This document shows, piece by piece, positions 26,325 to 32,675 of a DNA stretch of 32,675 nt. Position numbers and translations under genes: made by a program. Every line of letters starts with the position of its first letter. Within the stretch, counting starts at the first letter, position 1. The DNA comes from Bacillota bacterium (lineage in GTDB: Bacteria > Bacillota > Sulfobacillia > UBA8153), in assembly GCA_007130145.1 (NCBI GenBank), contig SLSY01000139.1, positions 1 through 32,675 on the forward strand. Reading direction: 5' to 3'. Under the pieces are notes generated by a model, which was given only the letters and a program-made list of their open reading frames with translations, was not told the DNA's origin and searched no databases.

Positions 26325-26806
26325 AGTCCATAATCCAGTTCCCGAGCAGGCACGCCGGCAACTGTAACCCCTGACGGCACGTCGCGAGTGACGACAGCAC
26401 CGGCACAGACAACCGCATGATCTCCAATACTTATGCCGGGCAAGATGGTCGCATTGGCGCCGATCAGTACGGCTTCTCCGATGCATACCGGTCCCTTACG
26501 CCACTCGTCCTGAGTGAACTCATGGGTGAGTATGGTCGCATTGTAACCGATGATCGTCCGATCACCAATGGTAATGAGTTCAGGGAAAAGCACATCCATC
26601 ATGGCCATCAACCCCAAACCCACTTGGTCTCCGAGTTTCATACCCGTCCATCTGTAAAGGCGGACCTTCAAACCCAGCCATGGAATGAAGCGCCCCGCCT
26701 GAATCACGAAACCACACAATAGAGCCCGCCAAAACGGCACAATATGGGCCCAAAGATAAATGGGATTGACTCCCTCTGGTGCCTTATGCCTCTCCAGGCG
26801 ACGCAC
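26321..26806 (-). CDS. Hexapeptide-repeat acetyltransferase
   Basis: This 161-residue enzyme has a left-handed beta-helix built from hexapeptide repeats (ITIGDRTIIGYNATI, then VCIGEAVLIGANATILPGISIGDHAVVCAGAVVTRDV) and is related to maltose/galactoside and sugar O-acetyltransferases. The likely catalytic histidine is in ILTHEF. The N-terminal 50 residues contain a hydrophobic stretch (PFWRALLCGFVIQAGRFI) that could touch the membrane. GTG is used as start, five bases after GGGGGAGG, inside the end of tsaD (23-base overlap). It overlaps the radical SAM gene by four bases. The acceptor is unknown. The coupling to a radical SAM protein is more interesting than the enzyme itself. Confidence 0.85.
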   Translation of the reverse strand: MRRLERHKAPEGVNPIYLWAHIVPFWRALLCGFVIQAGRFIPWLGLKVRLYRWTGMKLGDQVGLGLMAMMDVLFPELITIGDRTIIGYNATILTHEFTQDEWRKGPVCIGEAVLIGANATILPGISIGDHAVVCAGAVVTRDVPSGVTVAGVPARELDYGL

Positions 26807-27821
26807 TGTTGCCTCCCCCTAAACTCAGATTGGCCTTAGCATTCAGGCTAAGACTGTGTCGTTGCCCTCGCTCCAAACTATACGAGCCGGCCGCAGCCAC
26901 CATGGCAGCATTATCCGTGCAATACACTTGGGCGGGAATGTGGAGGGCCATCCCTTCAGATTGGGCCCTGGTGCGGAGCTGCTGGCGAAGACGAGAATTG
27001 GCTGCAACTCCTCCTCCGAGGACGATTTGCTCAACCCCTCTTTTGTGCGCCAGCGCCAGTGATTTATCGACCAGCACCTCTACCACGGCAGCCTGGAAAC
27101 TTGCACAAAGATCGGGCAAACAGGCATGATCCTCTTTGCACTTCGCCCACTCCATGAGCACGGCCGTCTTGAGACCACTGAAGCTGAAGTCAAAGCTGCC
27201 AGGTTCCAAATAGGCCCGGGGAAACGCAAATGCACGCGCGTCCCCCTCTTGGGCTAGCTTGTCAATCAAGGGGCCCCCGGGATAGCCCAGATGCATAGCA
27301 CGGGCTAGTTTGTCGAACACCTCGCCAGCTGCATCATCCCTGGTTTCTCCCTCCAGGCTCAGCCGGCCGTGTCCTGACATATACATCAGATCGGTGTGCC
27401 CACCGGAAACGACGAGGCAAACAGCAGGAAATGCAACCGGAGGCAAGGGTTCTAAAAAGGCTGCATAGATGTGCGCCTCCAAGTGGTTGATCCCTACAAG
27501 CGGCCGCTGGCTTGCCAACGCAAGAGCCTTGGCGGCAGACAAACCCACCAGCAACGCCCCGGCCAGTCCAGGACCGTACGTGACGGCAATGCCGTCCACG
27601 TCCGCGAGGGCAACACCAGCGCTGTCAAGAGCCTTGTCAATCACGGGCAAGATGGTATCGACATGCTGGCGCGAAGCCAGTTCTGGCACAACTCCGCCAT
27701 ATTCATCATGAAGTTTCGCTTGGGATGAGATAATGCTGGAAAGAACCGTGCGGCCACTGCGCACCACAGCTGCTGACGTCTCATCGCAAGATGTTTCAAT
27801 CCCTAGTACTAGTCTTCTCAA
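26784..27821 (-). CDS. tsaD: tRNA t6A37 threonylcarbamoyltransferase subunit TsaD
   Basis: TsaD transfers the threonylcarbamoyl group from TC-AMP to A37 of ANN-decoding tRNAs, working with TsaB and TsaE. The ASKHA-fold motifs are present: LGIETSCDETSAAVV at the N-terminus, the metal-binding HLEAH in NHLEAHIYA, SGGHTDL, GYPGGPLIDKLA, FSFSGLKTAV and LGGGVAANSRLR, with the C-terminal metal aspartate in CTDNAAM. Length is about 345 residues, as usual. The start is ambiguous: a GTG at 27830 forms part of GGGGTGA, which sits five bases before a TTG at 27821; I chose the TTG. A terminator lies just upstream, so an unseen promoter within 60 bases, or read-through, is needed. Its partners tsaE and tsaB are 2 kb away. 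Confidence 0.95.
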   Translation of the reverse strand: MRRLVLGIETSCDETSAAVVRSGRTVLSSIISSQAKLHDEYGGVVPELASRQHVDTILPVIDKALDSAGVALADVDGIAVTYGPGLAGALLVGLSAAKALALASQRPLVGINHLEAHIYAAFLEPLPPVAFPAVCLVVSGGHTDLMYMSGHGRLSLEGETRDDAAGEVFDKLARAMHLGYPGGPLIDKLAQEGDARAFAFPRAYLEPGSFDFSFSGLKTAVLMEWAKCKEDHACLPDLCASFQAAVVEVLVDKSLALAHKRGVEQIVLGGGVAANSRLRQQLRTRAQSEGMALHIPAQVYCTDNAAMVAAAGSYSLERGQRHSLSLNAKANLSLGGGNSASPGEA

Positions 27822-27875
27822 GGCTTTCACCCCGTCTTAACATTCTCATCCTGAGCAATGATTCCTCCTCTCGCT

Positions 27876-27906
27876 TAAAACGAATCAAGGGCCTTGCGGC
27901 CCTTGA
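27876..27906 (-). terminator. Rho-independent terminator of the RRM gene
   Basis: Read on the minus strand, TCAAGGGCC-GCAA-GGCCCTTGA is a nine-base stem with a four-base loop, followed by TTCGTTTT. It begins 15 bases after the RRM gene stop and lies before tsaD on the same strand, separating the two transcripts. Confidence 0.85.
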
Positions 27907-27920
27907 TTACGAGAGCTCTC

Positions 27921-28196
27921 TTAGAATCGGCGGCCGCCACCGGGACGCGGAGCGCGGGGGCGCGATTCATTAACTACAATCTGTCTGCCGTCAAGATCGG
28001 TTCCGTTGAGCGCTTCGATAACGGAGTCAGCAGCATCGGCCGGTACCTCCACGAATCCAAAGCCTCTTGAACGCCCTGTATCGCGGTCGGTCACCACCCG
28101 CACGGAGATGACTTCGGCCAGTGGCTCCACAGCAGAAGCAAGTCCGTCCTCAGTCGTAGTCCAGGCCAAATTTCCAAAGTAGAGGGTCTTGGTCAC
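27921..28196 (-). CDS. RRM-type RNA-binding protein
   Basis: This is a 91-residue protein with one RNA recognition motif and a short basic glycine-rich tail. RNP2 is LYFGNL (about 6-11) and RNP1 is RGFGFVEV (about 45-52). The tail RPRAPRPGGGRRF resembles RGG-type extensions. The real start is the GTG giving MTKTLYFGNLAW, ten bases after GGGGAGG; the track's 28 extra residues are not protein-like. Single-RRM proteins of this kind occur in cyanobacteria and several other bacterial phyla, where some respond to cold; the role here is unknown. It is monocistronic with a strong terminator, as expected for an abundant small protein. Confidence 0.92.
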   Translation of the reverse strand: MTKTLYFGNLAWTTTEDGLASAVEPLAEVISVRVVTDRDTGRSRGFGFVEVPADAADSVIEALNGTDLDGRQIVVNESRPRAPRPGGGRRF

Positions 28197-28514
28197 AGTG
28201 ATGTATCCTCCCCATGAAATATATTGGTTCGCGGTCAGACTGGATACGGGGAGACAACCACTACAGGGCATGCTCGGCACCGTTCATCCTAACGCTAAAC
28301 CAGTTTAAGTGTATCATCAGTCTCGGGGATTCACAAGCTAAACCACCCTCTAAGATGAGCAAATTCTGACTGTGGGTCGGGAAAACACTGAGTTCACAGA
28401 TTGACGCCCTGATGACTGAATACTCGCAGTTATTTGTTCTTCGGATGCTTCGCTGCAGGAAATGTCCGCTTTGGGACCGAAGGTAGGAGAAATCTACTAC
28501 GGAGGGATCAGACC
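28197..28514. other. 318-base divergent region between the RRM gene and pyrF
   Basis: This holds the control regions of two divergent genes. A short inverted repeat TAAAC-CA-GTTTA lies at 28296-28307, and AGCTAAACCA repeats part of it about 40 bases on. On plus, TTGACG (about 28402) matches a -35 box, but no -10 lies at proper spacing. I found no PyrR-type or other riboswitch consensus and no small gene. Both genes have good ribosome binding sites at the ends of the region. Confidence 0.45.
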
Positions 28515-29429
28515 ATGGACTTCACTGAGCGTTTGCGTCATCGTATCACCAAGTACAATAGCCGTATTGTCGTCGGTATCGACCCGTTTCCCGAACGCCT
28601 GCCAGATTTTCTGGTTAACGATATCATTCCGGGCAACACTCGGACCGTGAGCCAGGCACTTCACACCTTTGGGCGCATGGTGGTAGAAAGTGTTGAGCCC
28701 TACGCAACAGCTGTCAAGTTCCAGATTGCCTTTTATGAGCAATGGGGCATGGCCGGACTGGCTGCCTTGGAGAAAACCCTCGCCGACATACGTGGAACCG
28801 ATATGCAGGTGTTCCTCGATGCAAAGCGCGGTGATGTTAGCAGCACGGCACAAGCATATGTCAATGCCTTCTTGGCCGGTCCGAAATTAGGCGGGCACCA
28901 GTATCCTTCCCCATGGCAGGTTGACGCCGTGACACTCAGTCCATACCTGGGACAGGATACTCTCCAACCGTGGTTGGATGCAGCAGACAACCACGGCAAG
29001 GGACTCTTTATCCTGGTTAAGACATCGAACCCTGGATCGGGAAGCATCCAAGACTTACCGGTGTGTGGGGGCGATACCGTGGCCGAACGGGTGGCAAGAA
29101 TGCTTACCAAGATGGGAGAGAACTTTGTCGGTGCGTCGGGGTATTCACCTATGGGGGCCGTGGTAGGAGCAAACTATCCCGAGACCTTGGCTGCCTTGCG
29201 CCGGTTGCTGCCTCATTCTTACTTGCTGCTTCCGGGATATGGTGCGCAGGGAGGTACGGCAGAGAGCATTGGTCCGGCTTTTGACGATCAGGGTATGGGC
29301 GCCTTGGTGAGTGCATCGCGCTCCGTGATCTTTGCGGCCGAACCGACCGCGTCTGCTCGAGAAACGGCGGATGCCATAGGCCAAAGTGCCCGGCGATTCA
29401 GGGATGATGTGAATCGTGCTGTGCAGTAA
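28515..29429 (+). CDS. pyrF: Orotidine 5'-phosphate decarboxylase, type 2
   Basis: PyrF decarboxylates OMP to UMP, the last step of de novo pyrimidine synthesis. Its 304 residues and motifs fit the longer type 2 subfamily: VVGIDPFPERLP at the N-terminus, the catalytic FLDAKRGDVSSTAQAY with the Lys-Asp network, and TLSPYLGQDTLQP. The start was moved 27 codons into the track's ORF, to the ATG nine bases after GGAGGG. It is alone on the plus strand among minus-strand genes, with no other pyr gene nearby. Its last 32 bases overlap the 3' end of rimI on the opposite strand. Confidence 0.94.
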   Translation: MDFTERLRHRITKYNSRIVVGIDPFPERLPDFLVNDIIPGNTRTVSQALHTFGRMVVESVEPYATAVKFQIAFYEQWGMAGLAALEKTLADIRGTDMQVFLDAKRGDVSSTAQAYVNAFLAGPKLGGHQYPSPWQVDAVTLSPYLGQDTLQPWLDAADNHGKGLFILVKTSNPGSGSIQDLPVCGGDTVAERVARMLTKMGENFVGASGYSPMGAVVGANYPETLAALRRLLPHSYLLLPGYGAQGGTAESIGPAFDDQGMGALVSASRSVIFAAEPTASARETADAIGQSARRFRDDVNRAVQ

Positions 29430-29883
29430 TATCGGATAAGTCGTATTTCCACATGATGATGGCATCTTCGTGAGTATCGGCATAATAGCCCTTACGAAGA
29501 CCACGTTCTACAAAGCCGGCTTGAGCGTAAAGCTTTCGCGCTCCATCGTTGGAGGGTCTTACTTCCAACGTCATGCGGGTTGCTCCTAGATCGTGCGCGC
29601 GTACAATGAGCTCGTGCACAAGTCTTCTCCCCAGACCCATGCGTCGCCACTCAGGATGCACCGACACATTGGTCACATGTGCTTCATCCAAAATAACCCA
29701 CATGCCAGCATATCCAAGCAATTGGGTTCCGGCATGGGCAACCAGATAGTATGCGTATACGTTTTCGGTCAACTCACCCACAAAGGCCCGACGTGACCAG
29801 GGGGTCGGATAACAGACCTTCTCAATCTCCATTACATCATCCAAATCAGAGAGCTGCATCCGCGAAATGCGTACGTCTTCCAA
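29398..29883 (-). CDS. rimI: Ribosomal protein S18-alanine N-acetyltransferase
   Basis: This 161-residue GNAT acetyltransferase is of the RimI type, which acetylates the N-terminal alanine of ribosomal protein S18 in E. coli and may act on other proteins. Visible motifs are CYPTPWSRRAF near the N-terminus, the VTNVSVHPEWRRMGLGRRLVHELI acetyl-CoA loop, and LEVRPSNDGARKLYAQAGFVERGLRKGYY. The start is TTG, five bases after GGGGGGAG and two bases after the tsaB stop. It is the third gene of tsaE-tsaB-rimI, a common Firmicutes order. The C-terminal 15 residues (DLSDITAQHDSHHP) run into the converging pyrF end and may have been altered by the rearrangement that placed pyrF there. Confidence 0.92.
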   Translation of the reverse strand: MEDVRISRMQLSDLDDVMEIEKVCYPTPWSRRAFVGELTENVYAYYLVAHAGTQLLGYAGMWVILDEAHVTNVSVHPEWRRMGLGRRLVHELIVRAHDLGATRMTLEVRPSNDGARKLYAQAGFVERGLRKGYYADTHEDAIIMWKYDLSDITAQHDSHHP

Positions 29884-29885
29884 AC

Positions 29886-30578
29886 TTACTCCCCCCGACC
29901 CATTTTCCTTTCCCGCACGATTTCTGCCTGGGATTTTGCCAGGTAATGCGCGCGAAGCACAAAAGGATCCACTGTCCGCCCTTGGTTAAATGCCGCCAAA
30001 CCCATTTGCGCTACCACCGCAGCTCTTGGGTATGAGACGCTTATAGGCGCACTTTCCAATAAACCAGACAGCCGTTCTCTGTGAAGAAGTTCTCCTCGTT
30101 CGAGGGCATCTCCTACCACCAGAACCGGTTGGGCCAAAGAGACCAAGTATTGGAACCACTCCCCCTCATCAGCCACATGCGGCTTGCACCGGCAGCGTTC
30201 TTCTTCGTAGAGAGCGGCATACACCTGACCCTTTCGGGCCATAACGACGGGGCTAACGGGCATCGCCGTCACCAAGCCGCAAGCTAGCACTTGGAGAGTG
30301 TCCACGGGACACACGGGCACACCCCACACGTAGGCCAGCATTTTGGCAGTGGTAATACCGATGCGCAATCCGGTGAAAGACCCTGGGCCGGTGGTAACAG
30401 CAATGGCATGCACGTTGTCAGGAGTGGTGCCCGTATCGTCAAGAAGCGTCGACAAGGCCGGGACCAACCAGCGGGAATGGGCCCGGGCAATCCCCAGAGA
30501 GAATTCTGCTAGAATGCCTTCGTCACCGGCCAGCGCTACAGTGCAAATGCGACTGCTCGTGTCCATGGCTAAGATCAT
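29886..30578 (-). CDS. tsaB: t6A biosynthesis subunit TsaB
   Basis: TsaB is the inactive paralogue of TsaD that forms the TsaB-TsaD dimer platform for t6A tRNA modification. The 230 residues show the N-terminal half of the ASKHA fold: MILAMDTSSRICTVAL, HSRWLVPALSTLL in the expected position, and the family hallmark VTTGPGSFTGLRIGITTAKMLA. The C-terminal half is variable, as usual. Its ATG overlaps the tsaE stop by four bases (ATGA) and rimI begins two bases after its own stop, so the three are co-translated. Confidence 0.94.
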   Translation of the reverse strand: MILAMDTSSRICTVALAGDEGILAEFSLGIARAHSRWLVPALSTLLDDTGTTPDNVHAIAVTTGPGSFTGLRIGITTAKMLAYVWGVPVCPVDTLQVLACGLVTAMPVSPVVMARKGQVYAALYEEERCRCKPHVADEGEWFQYLVSLAQPVLVVGDALERGELLHRERLSGLLESAPISVSYPRAAVVAQMGLAAFNQGRTVDPFVLRAHYLAKSQAEIVRERKMGRGE

Positions 30579-31042
30579 GTCATTCTCTCCTTCATTTGTG
30601 AAACCAACTGCTGGGCCGGCAAGCCGTGCGCATCAAAGCTAAAGCGGCGATGATTGGGGCAATCGTTGATCTTCTCGATCACGACGCGAAGATACCGGGG
30701 AGGATACCATTGACATGCACGCTCGGCCCACTCAATGATGATGACGCCGGGGGCTTCAAGATACTCAGATAACCCGACATCAAAGAGGTCATCTTCCTCC
30801 AAGCGGTAGAGGTCCAAATGATATATGGGAAGACGCCCTTCGTACTCGTTGACCAACACAAAACTGGGGCTCTTCACCCTCTCCTCGACGCCAAGACCGG
30901 TGCCTATTCCCTGAACAAAGCAGGTCTTTCCCGCCCCCAATTCGCCTTCAAGGAGCACAAGAAGGCCTGTGTAGGCCAGCTGGCCTACACAACTCCCCAG
31001 AGAACGGGTCGCATCAGGGGATGAACTAATCCACTCCAACAC
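30575..31042 (-). CDS. tsaE: t6A biosynthesis ATPase TsaE
   Basis: TsaE is the small P-loop ATPase that binds and resets the TsaB-TsaD complex during t6A synthesis. Walker A is EGELGAGKTC, followed by VKSPSFVLVNEY, LPIYHLDLYRLEEDD and the VIIIEWAER motif, all typical. The track's 23-residue N-terminal extension was removed. TGGAG is followed by four consecutive in-frame start codons (ATG, ATG, GTG, TTG); the GTG at six bases spacing is used here and gives 155 residues, the usual length. It is the first gene of the tsaE-tsaB-rimI operon and is divergent from a small unknown gene, whose start lies about 67 bases away. Confidence 0.93.
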   Translation of the reverse strand: MLEWISSSPDATRSLGSCVGQLAYTGLLVLLEGELGAGKTCFVQGIGTGLGVEERVKSPSFVLVNEYEGRLPIYHLDLYRLEEDDLFDVGLSEYLEAPGVIIIEWAERACQWYPPRYLRVVIEKINDCPNHRRFSFDAHGLPAQQLVSQMKERMT

Positions 31043-31109
31043 CATCATCTCCACACTATGTATGATGGCCCAAGGGGCCGGGAAAACTTCTAGGTGAGAG
31101 GTGAAATCC

Positions 31110-31322
31110 ATGTTAGCACAAGAAAAAATCGAGCTCTATGCTCTCATCGGTGATCTGAAAGAAACCCTGTATGCGCAAATGCTGGTCATATCAGCATTGC
31201 ACGAGATGCTCCCAGCAGGCCAGGGTGTAGATGCAGTTGTTCTGGAGCGGAAAATTGAAGAGCTAAGCCAACAAGATGCATCCCTTGTAGGCAAGACTAC
31301 ATCACCTCATCCAGACGTTTAA
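31110..31322 (+). CDS. Small unknown protein, probably helical
   Basis: This 70-residue protein does not match a family I know. The ATG giving MLAQEKIELYALIGDLKETLYAQ is used because AGAGGTGA lies five bases upstream; the track's GTG is inside that site. Residues 1-35 and 43-58 have heptad-like spacing of hydrophobic residues, suggesting an alpha-helical hairpin or coiled coil. The C-terminal ten residues are disordered in character. It is divergent from tsaE, and its last 26 bases overlap the 3' end of the uracil-DNA glycosylase gene on the other strand. The ribosome binding site and codon use make it likely to be real. Confidence 0.55.
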   Translation: MLAQEKIELYALIGDLKETLYAQMLVISALHEMLPAGQGVDAVVLERKIEELSQQDASLVGKTTSPHPDV

Positions 31323-31902
31323 CCAACTGCATGTCCTCCCATACCGGACGTTTCTTGTGCGGGTCGCGCAGCAGGGCAGCAGGATGAAAGGTGGGGATGA
31401 TATGCCTGCCATCCTTTTGGTAGGACGTACCCCTTACGCGCGTAATGGCTGCACTCGGATCGAGCAGGGTGCGGGTAGCTAGTGCACCCAAGCAAACGAT
31501 GAGCACAGGATCAACTAGGGTGATTTGCTCCGTAAGGAAGTGAAGACAGGTCCTGACTTCCGCTGGCTTGGGCAAGCGGTTGGCCGGAGGACGACACTTA
31601 ACCACATTGGTTATATAGACCTCACTGCGCGAATAATCGGCCGCAGACAGAATCGCATCGAGCAACGCTCCGGCGGCACCCACAAACGGACGTCCCGTCT
31701 GATCCTCTTTGGCGCCAGGCGCTTCGCCCACCAACATGATGCGAGCAGCCCGCGCTCCTTCCCCTAATACCGTTTGCTGACACGTCACGCGCAGCGGACA
31801 GTCGCTGCAAGCTTCAACCCTACAAGACAGTTCAATCCAGCGTTCCTCGTTGGCTGCCACGTGACCCGTTGGCTGCAACGCCATTTGCTCTTGCCTGTTC
31901 AT
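31297..31902 (-). CDS. Family 4-type uracil-DNA glycosylase
   Basis: This 201-residue enzyme removes uracil from DNA in base-excision repair and carries a [4Fe-4S] cluster. Motif 1 reads GEAPGAKEDQTGRPFVGAAG, the family 4 form. The middle TNVVKCRPPANRLPKPAEVRTC contains two of the cluster cysteines, the others being in VEACSDCPLR. Motif 2 is IPTFHPAALLRD. The ATG overlaps the stop of the preceding DUF483-like gene as ATGA, and no good separate ribosome binding site is seen, so translation is coupled. The first 20 residues are poorly conserved in appearance and M7 is an alternative start. Confidence 0.93.
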   Translation of the reverse strand: MNRQEQMALQPTGHVAANEERWIELSCRVEACSDCPLRVTCQQTVLGEGARAARIMLVGEAPGAKEDQTGRPFVGAAGALLDAILSAADYSRSEVYITNVVKCRPPANRLPKPAEVRTCLHFLTEQITLVDPVLIVCLGALATRTLLDPSAAITRVRGTSYQKDGRHIIPTFHPAALLRDPHKKRPVWEDMQLVKRLDEVM

Positions 31903-32675
31903 CTCTTACTGCTGCGCTCCTTCAGTTCCCTTACATGGGCCTTGATCATCTCGGGAAACTGCAATACGCGCTCACGGTTAGCCTCCAACTGTGCTATATA
32001 GGCTTCACCCAGCTCAGGAGCCACCGCATTGATAGCCTCGTAGATGGCTTTCCCCTGGGCTGCCGCATCCTCACAATCAGGGAAACAGGGGATGAAGTCA
32101 CGCGTAAAATAGGTAAAGCAGTTGATCTTCTCAAGATTATCCGTAATCTGCTGAGATGCTCTTTCCTCAGCCGTCAATACGACAGAAGTACGGTCGAAGG
32201 TATAACGCTTGATGCAGCAATCCGGATAACCCAGAAGGCGTCCTACCTGCTGGCCAAACTCCGGAAAGCCATCTTCTGGAAACACATTCCGAGATGGCCT
32301 CCGCGTGCGCAGTGCTATCTTGCGGCATTCTTTGCGCAGGCGTGCGACCTCCCGGATATCAAGAATTCCATCCGCATCCTGAGCAAGGTAAAGCTCATGC
32401 ACTGTTGGCCGGCACTCTTCCACCTCGCCTCGTAGACCCAGTTCGCGCACCCATTTCCGCAAGGACTTGTAACTCTCAGCCGACTGCACTTCCTCAACAA
32501 AGATGCGGTTCATCAAGGACTTCTTGTATGCCGTTTCCGAGACAAACTTGGACTTGATCTTTTGCAGTGAGCGCTTGAACGCACGCCCCACACGATCACC
32601 ATCACCTTCTCCCACGGCTTCATAGAAGCGACGATCTATCTCGATTCCCAGTTCCGCAGCATCCGGAAGCTCAGC
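31899..32675 (-). CDS. DUF483-like protein, 5' end outside the window
   Basis: The frame stays open to the window edge, adding 20 codons (beginning AELPDAAELG) upstream of the track's GTG start, so this gene is cut at its 5' end and 258 residues are visible. The C-terminal half has GRLLGYPDCCIKRY and DFIPCFPDCEDAAAQG, a cysteine arrangement (CC, then CxxxxC) that resembles DUF483, a family of unknown function better known from archaea. The first half is rich in basic residues and probably helical. It is translationally coupled to the uracil-DNA glycosylase gene by an ATGA overlap. Metal or Fe-S binding is suggested by the four cysteines but not shown. The family assignment is moderate. Confidence 0.6.
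   Translation of the reverse strand, partial: AELPDAAELGIEIDRRFYEAVGEGDGDRVGRAFKRSLQKIKSKFVSETAYKKSLMNRIFVEEVQSAESYKSLRKWVRELGLRGEVEECRPTVHELYLAQDADGILDIREVARLRKECRKIALRTRRPSRNVFPEDGFPEFGQQVGRLLGYPDCCIKRYTFDRTSVVLTAEERASQQITDNLEKINCFTYFTRDFIPCFPDCEDAAAQGKAIYEAINAVAPELGEAYIAQLEANRERVLQFPEMIKAHVRELKERSSKR

Noticed and set aside
26325-26486. 54-residue N-terminal extension of the radical SAM protein
   Set aside because: It is the shifted frame of the acetyltransferase gene, rich in Arg and Cys. The ATG in the ATGA overlap gives a normal N-terminus.
28378-28420. Promoter for pyrF based on TTGACG
   Set aside because: No acceptable -10 box lies 16-18 bases downstream; the nearest candidates give spacings of 13 or 23.
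31869-32435. 188-residue plus-strand ORF
   Set aside because: It is antisense to the DUF483-like and glycosylase genes, lacks a ribosome binding site, and its product has no protein-like pattern.

Overview
The window looks like a chromosomal segment of an anaerobic, Gram-positive-type bacterium (Bacillota, clostridial in the broad sense). The evidence is frequent TTG and GTG starts behind strong GGAGG-type ribosome binding sites, a VanZ-family protein, thioredoxin-type ArsC, a formate-tetrahydrofolate ligase, a clostridial-style thiolase/3-hydroxybutyryl-CoA dehydrogenase/crotonase set, three M42 aminopeptidases and a MutL/GlmL protein. The order tsaE-tsaB-rimI also fits. I cannot name the genus. 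I see no tRNA, rRNA, CRISPR array, insertion sequence or prophage gene. Coding density is high.

Layout. (1) 1-4463: VanZ on +, then a minus-strand run of ADP-ribosylglycohydrolase, M24 peptidase, a PG-binding/LysM protein and a lipoprotein, possibly followed by a tiny membrane ORF antisense to the VanZ tail. (2) 4713-4931: a small BON-domain protein. (3) 4979-8618, minus: fdhD, thiolase, hbd and crt in a tight operon. (4) 9023-10786, plus: a divergent-type formate-THF ligase with a leader that holds a strong hairpin and an 8-codon ORF. (5) 10847-19290, minus: one long directional run of an XRE/TPR regulator, FtsX-type permease, ABC ATPase, second permease, MutL/GlmL and a 457-residue barrel-sandwich/KOW-like protein. 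(6) 19580-21801, plus: arsC, and guaB behind a clear sigma-A-type promoter. (7) 21862-27821, minus: tsaD, hexapeptide acetyltransferase, a radical SAM-PDZ-DUF512-like protein and three M42 peptidases. (8) 27921-29429: an RRM RNA-binding protein (-) and pyrF (+). (9) 29398-32675, mostly minus: a DUF483-like gene cut by the window edge, uracil-DNA glycosylase, then tsaE, tsaB and rimI, with a small + strand gene between.

How the genes fit together. Region 3 encodes three consecutive steps linking acetyl-CoA and crotonyl-CoA. FdhD and formate-THF ligase next door suggest formate and one-carbon metabolism, although no formate dehydrogenase is in the window. TsaB, TsaD and TsaE together make the bacterial t6A tRNA modification machinery, but tsaD is split from tsaE-tsaB-rimI by pyrF and the RRM gene.

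The best candidates for undescribed biology are: the MutL operon, which has no mutase but carries an ABC exporter, a TPR regulator and a conserved-looking barrel-sandwich/KOW protein; the radical SAM-PDZ-DUF512-like protein, whose domains are in an unusual order and which is translationally coupled to an acetyltransferase; and the leader of the formate-THF ligase gene. All functional statements come from reading motifs by eye. No database search was possible.
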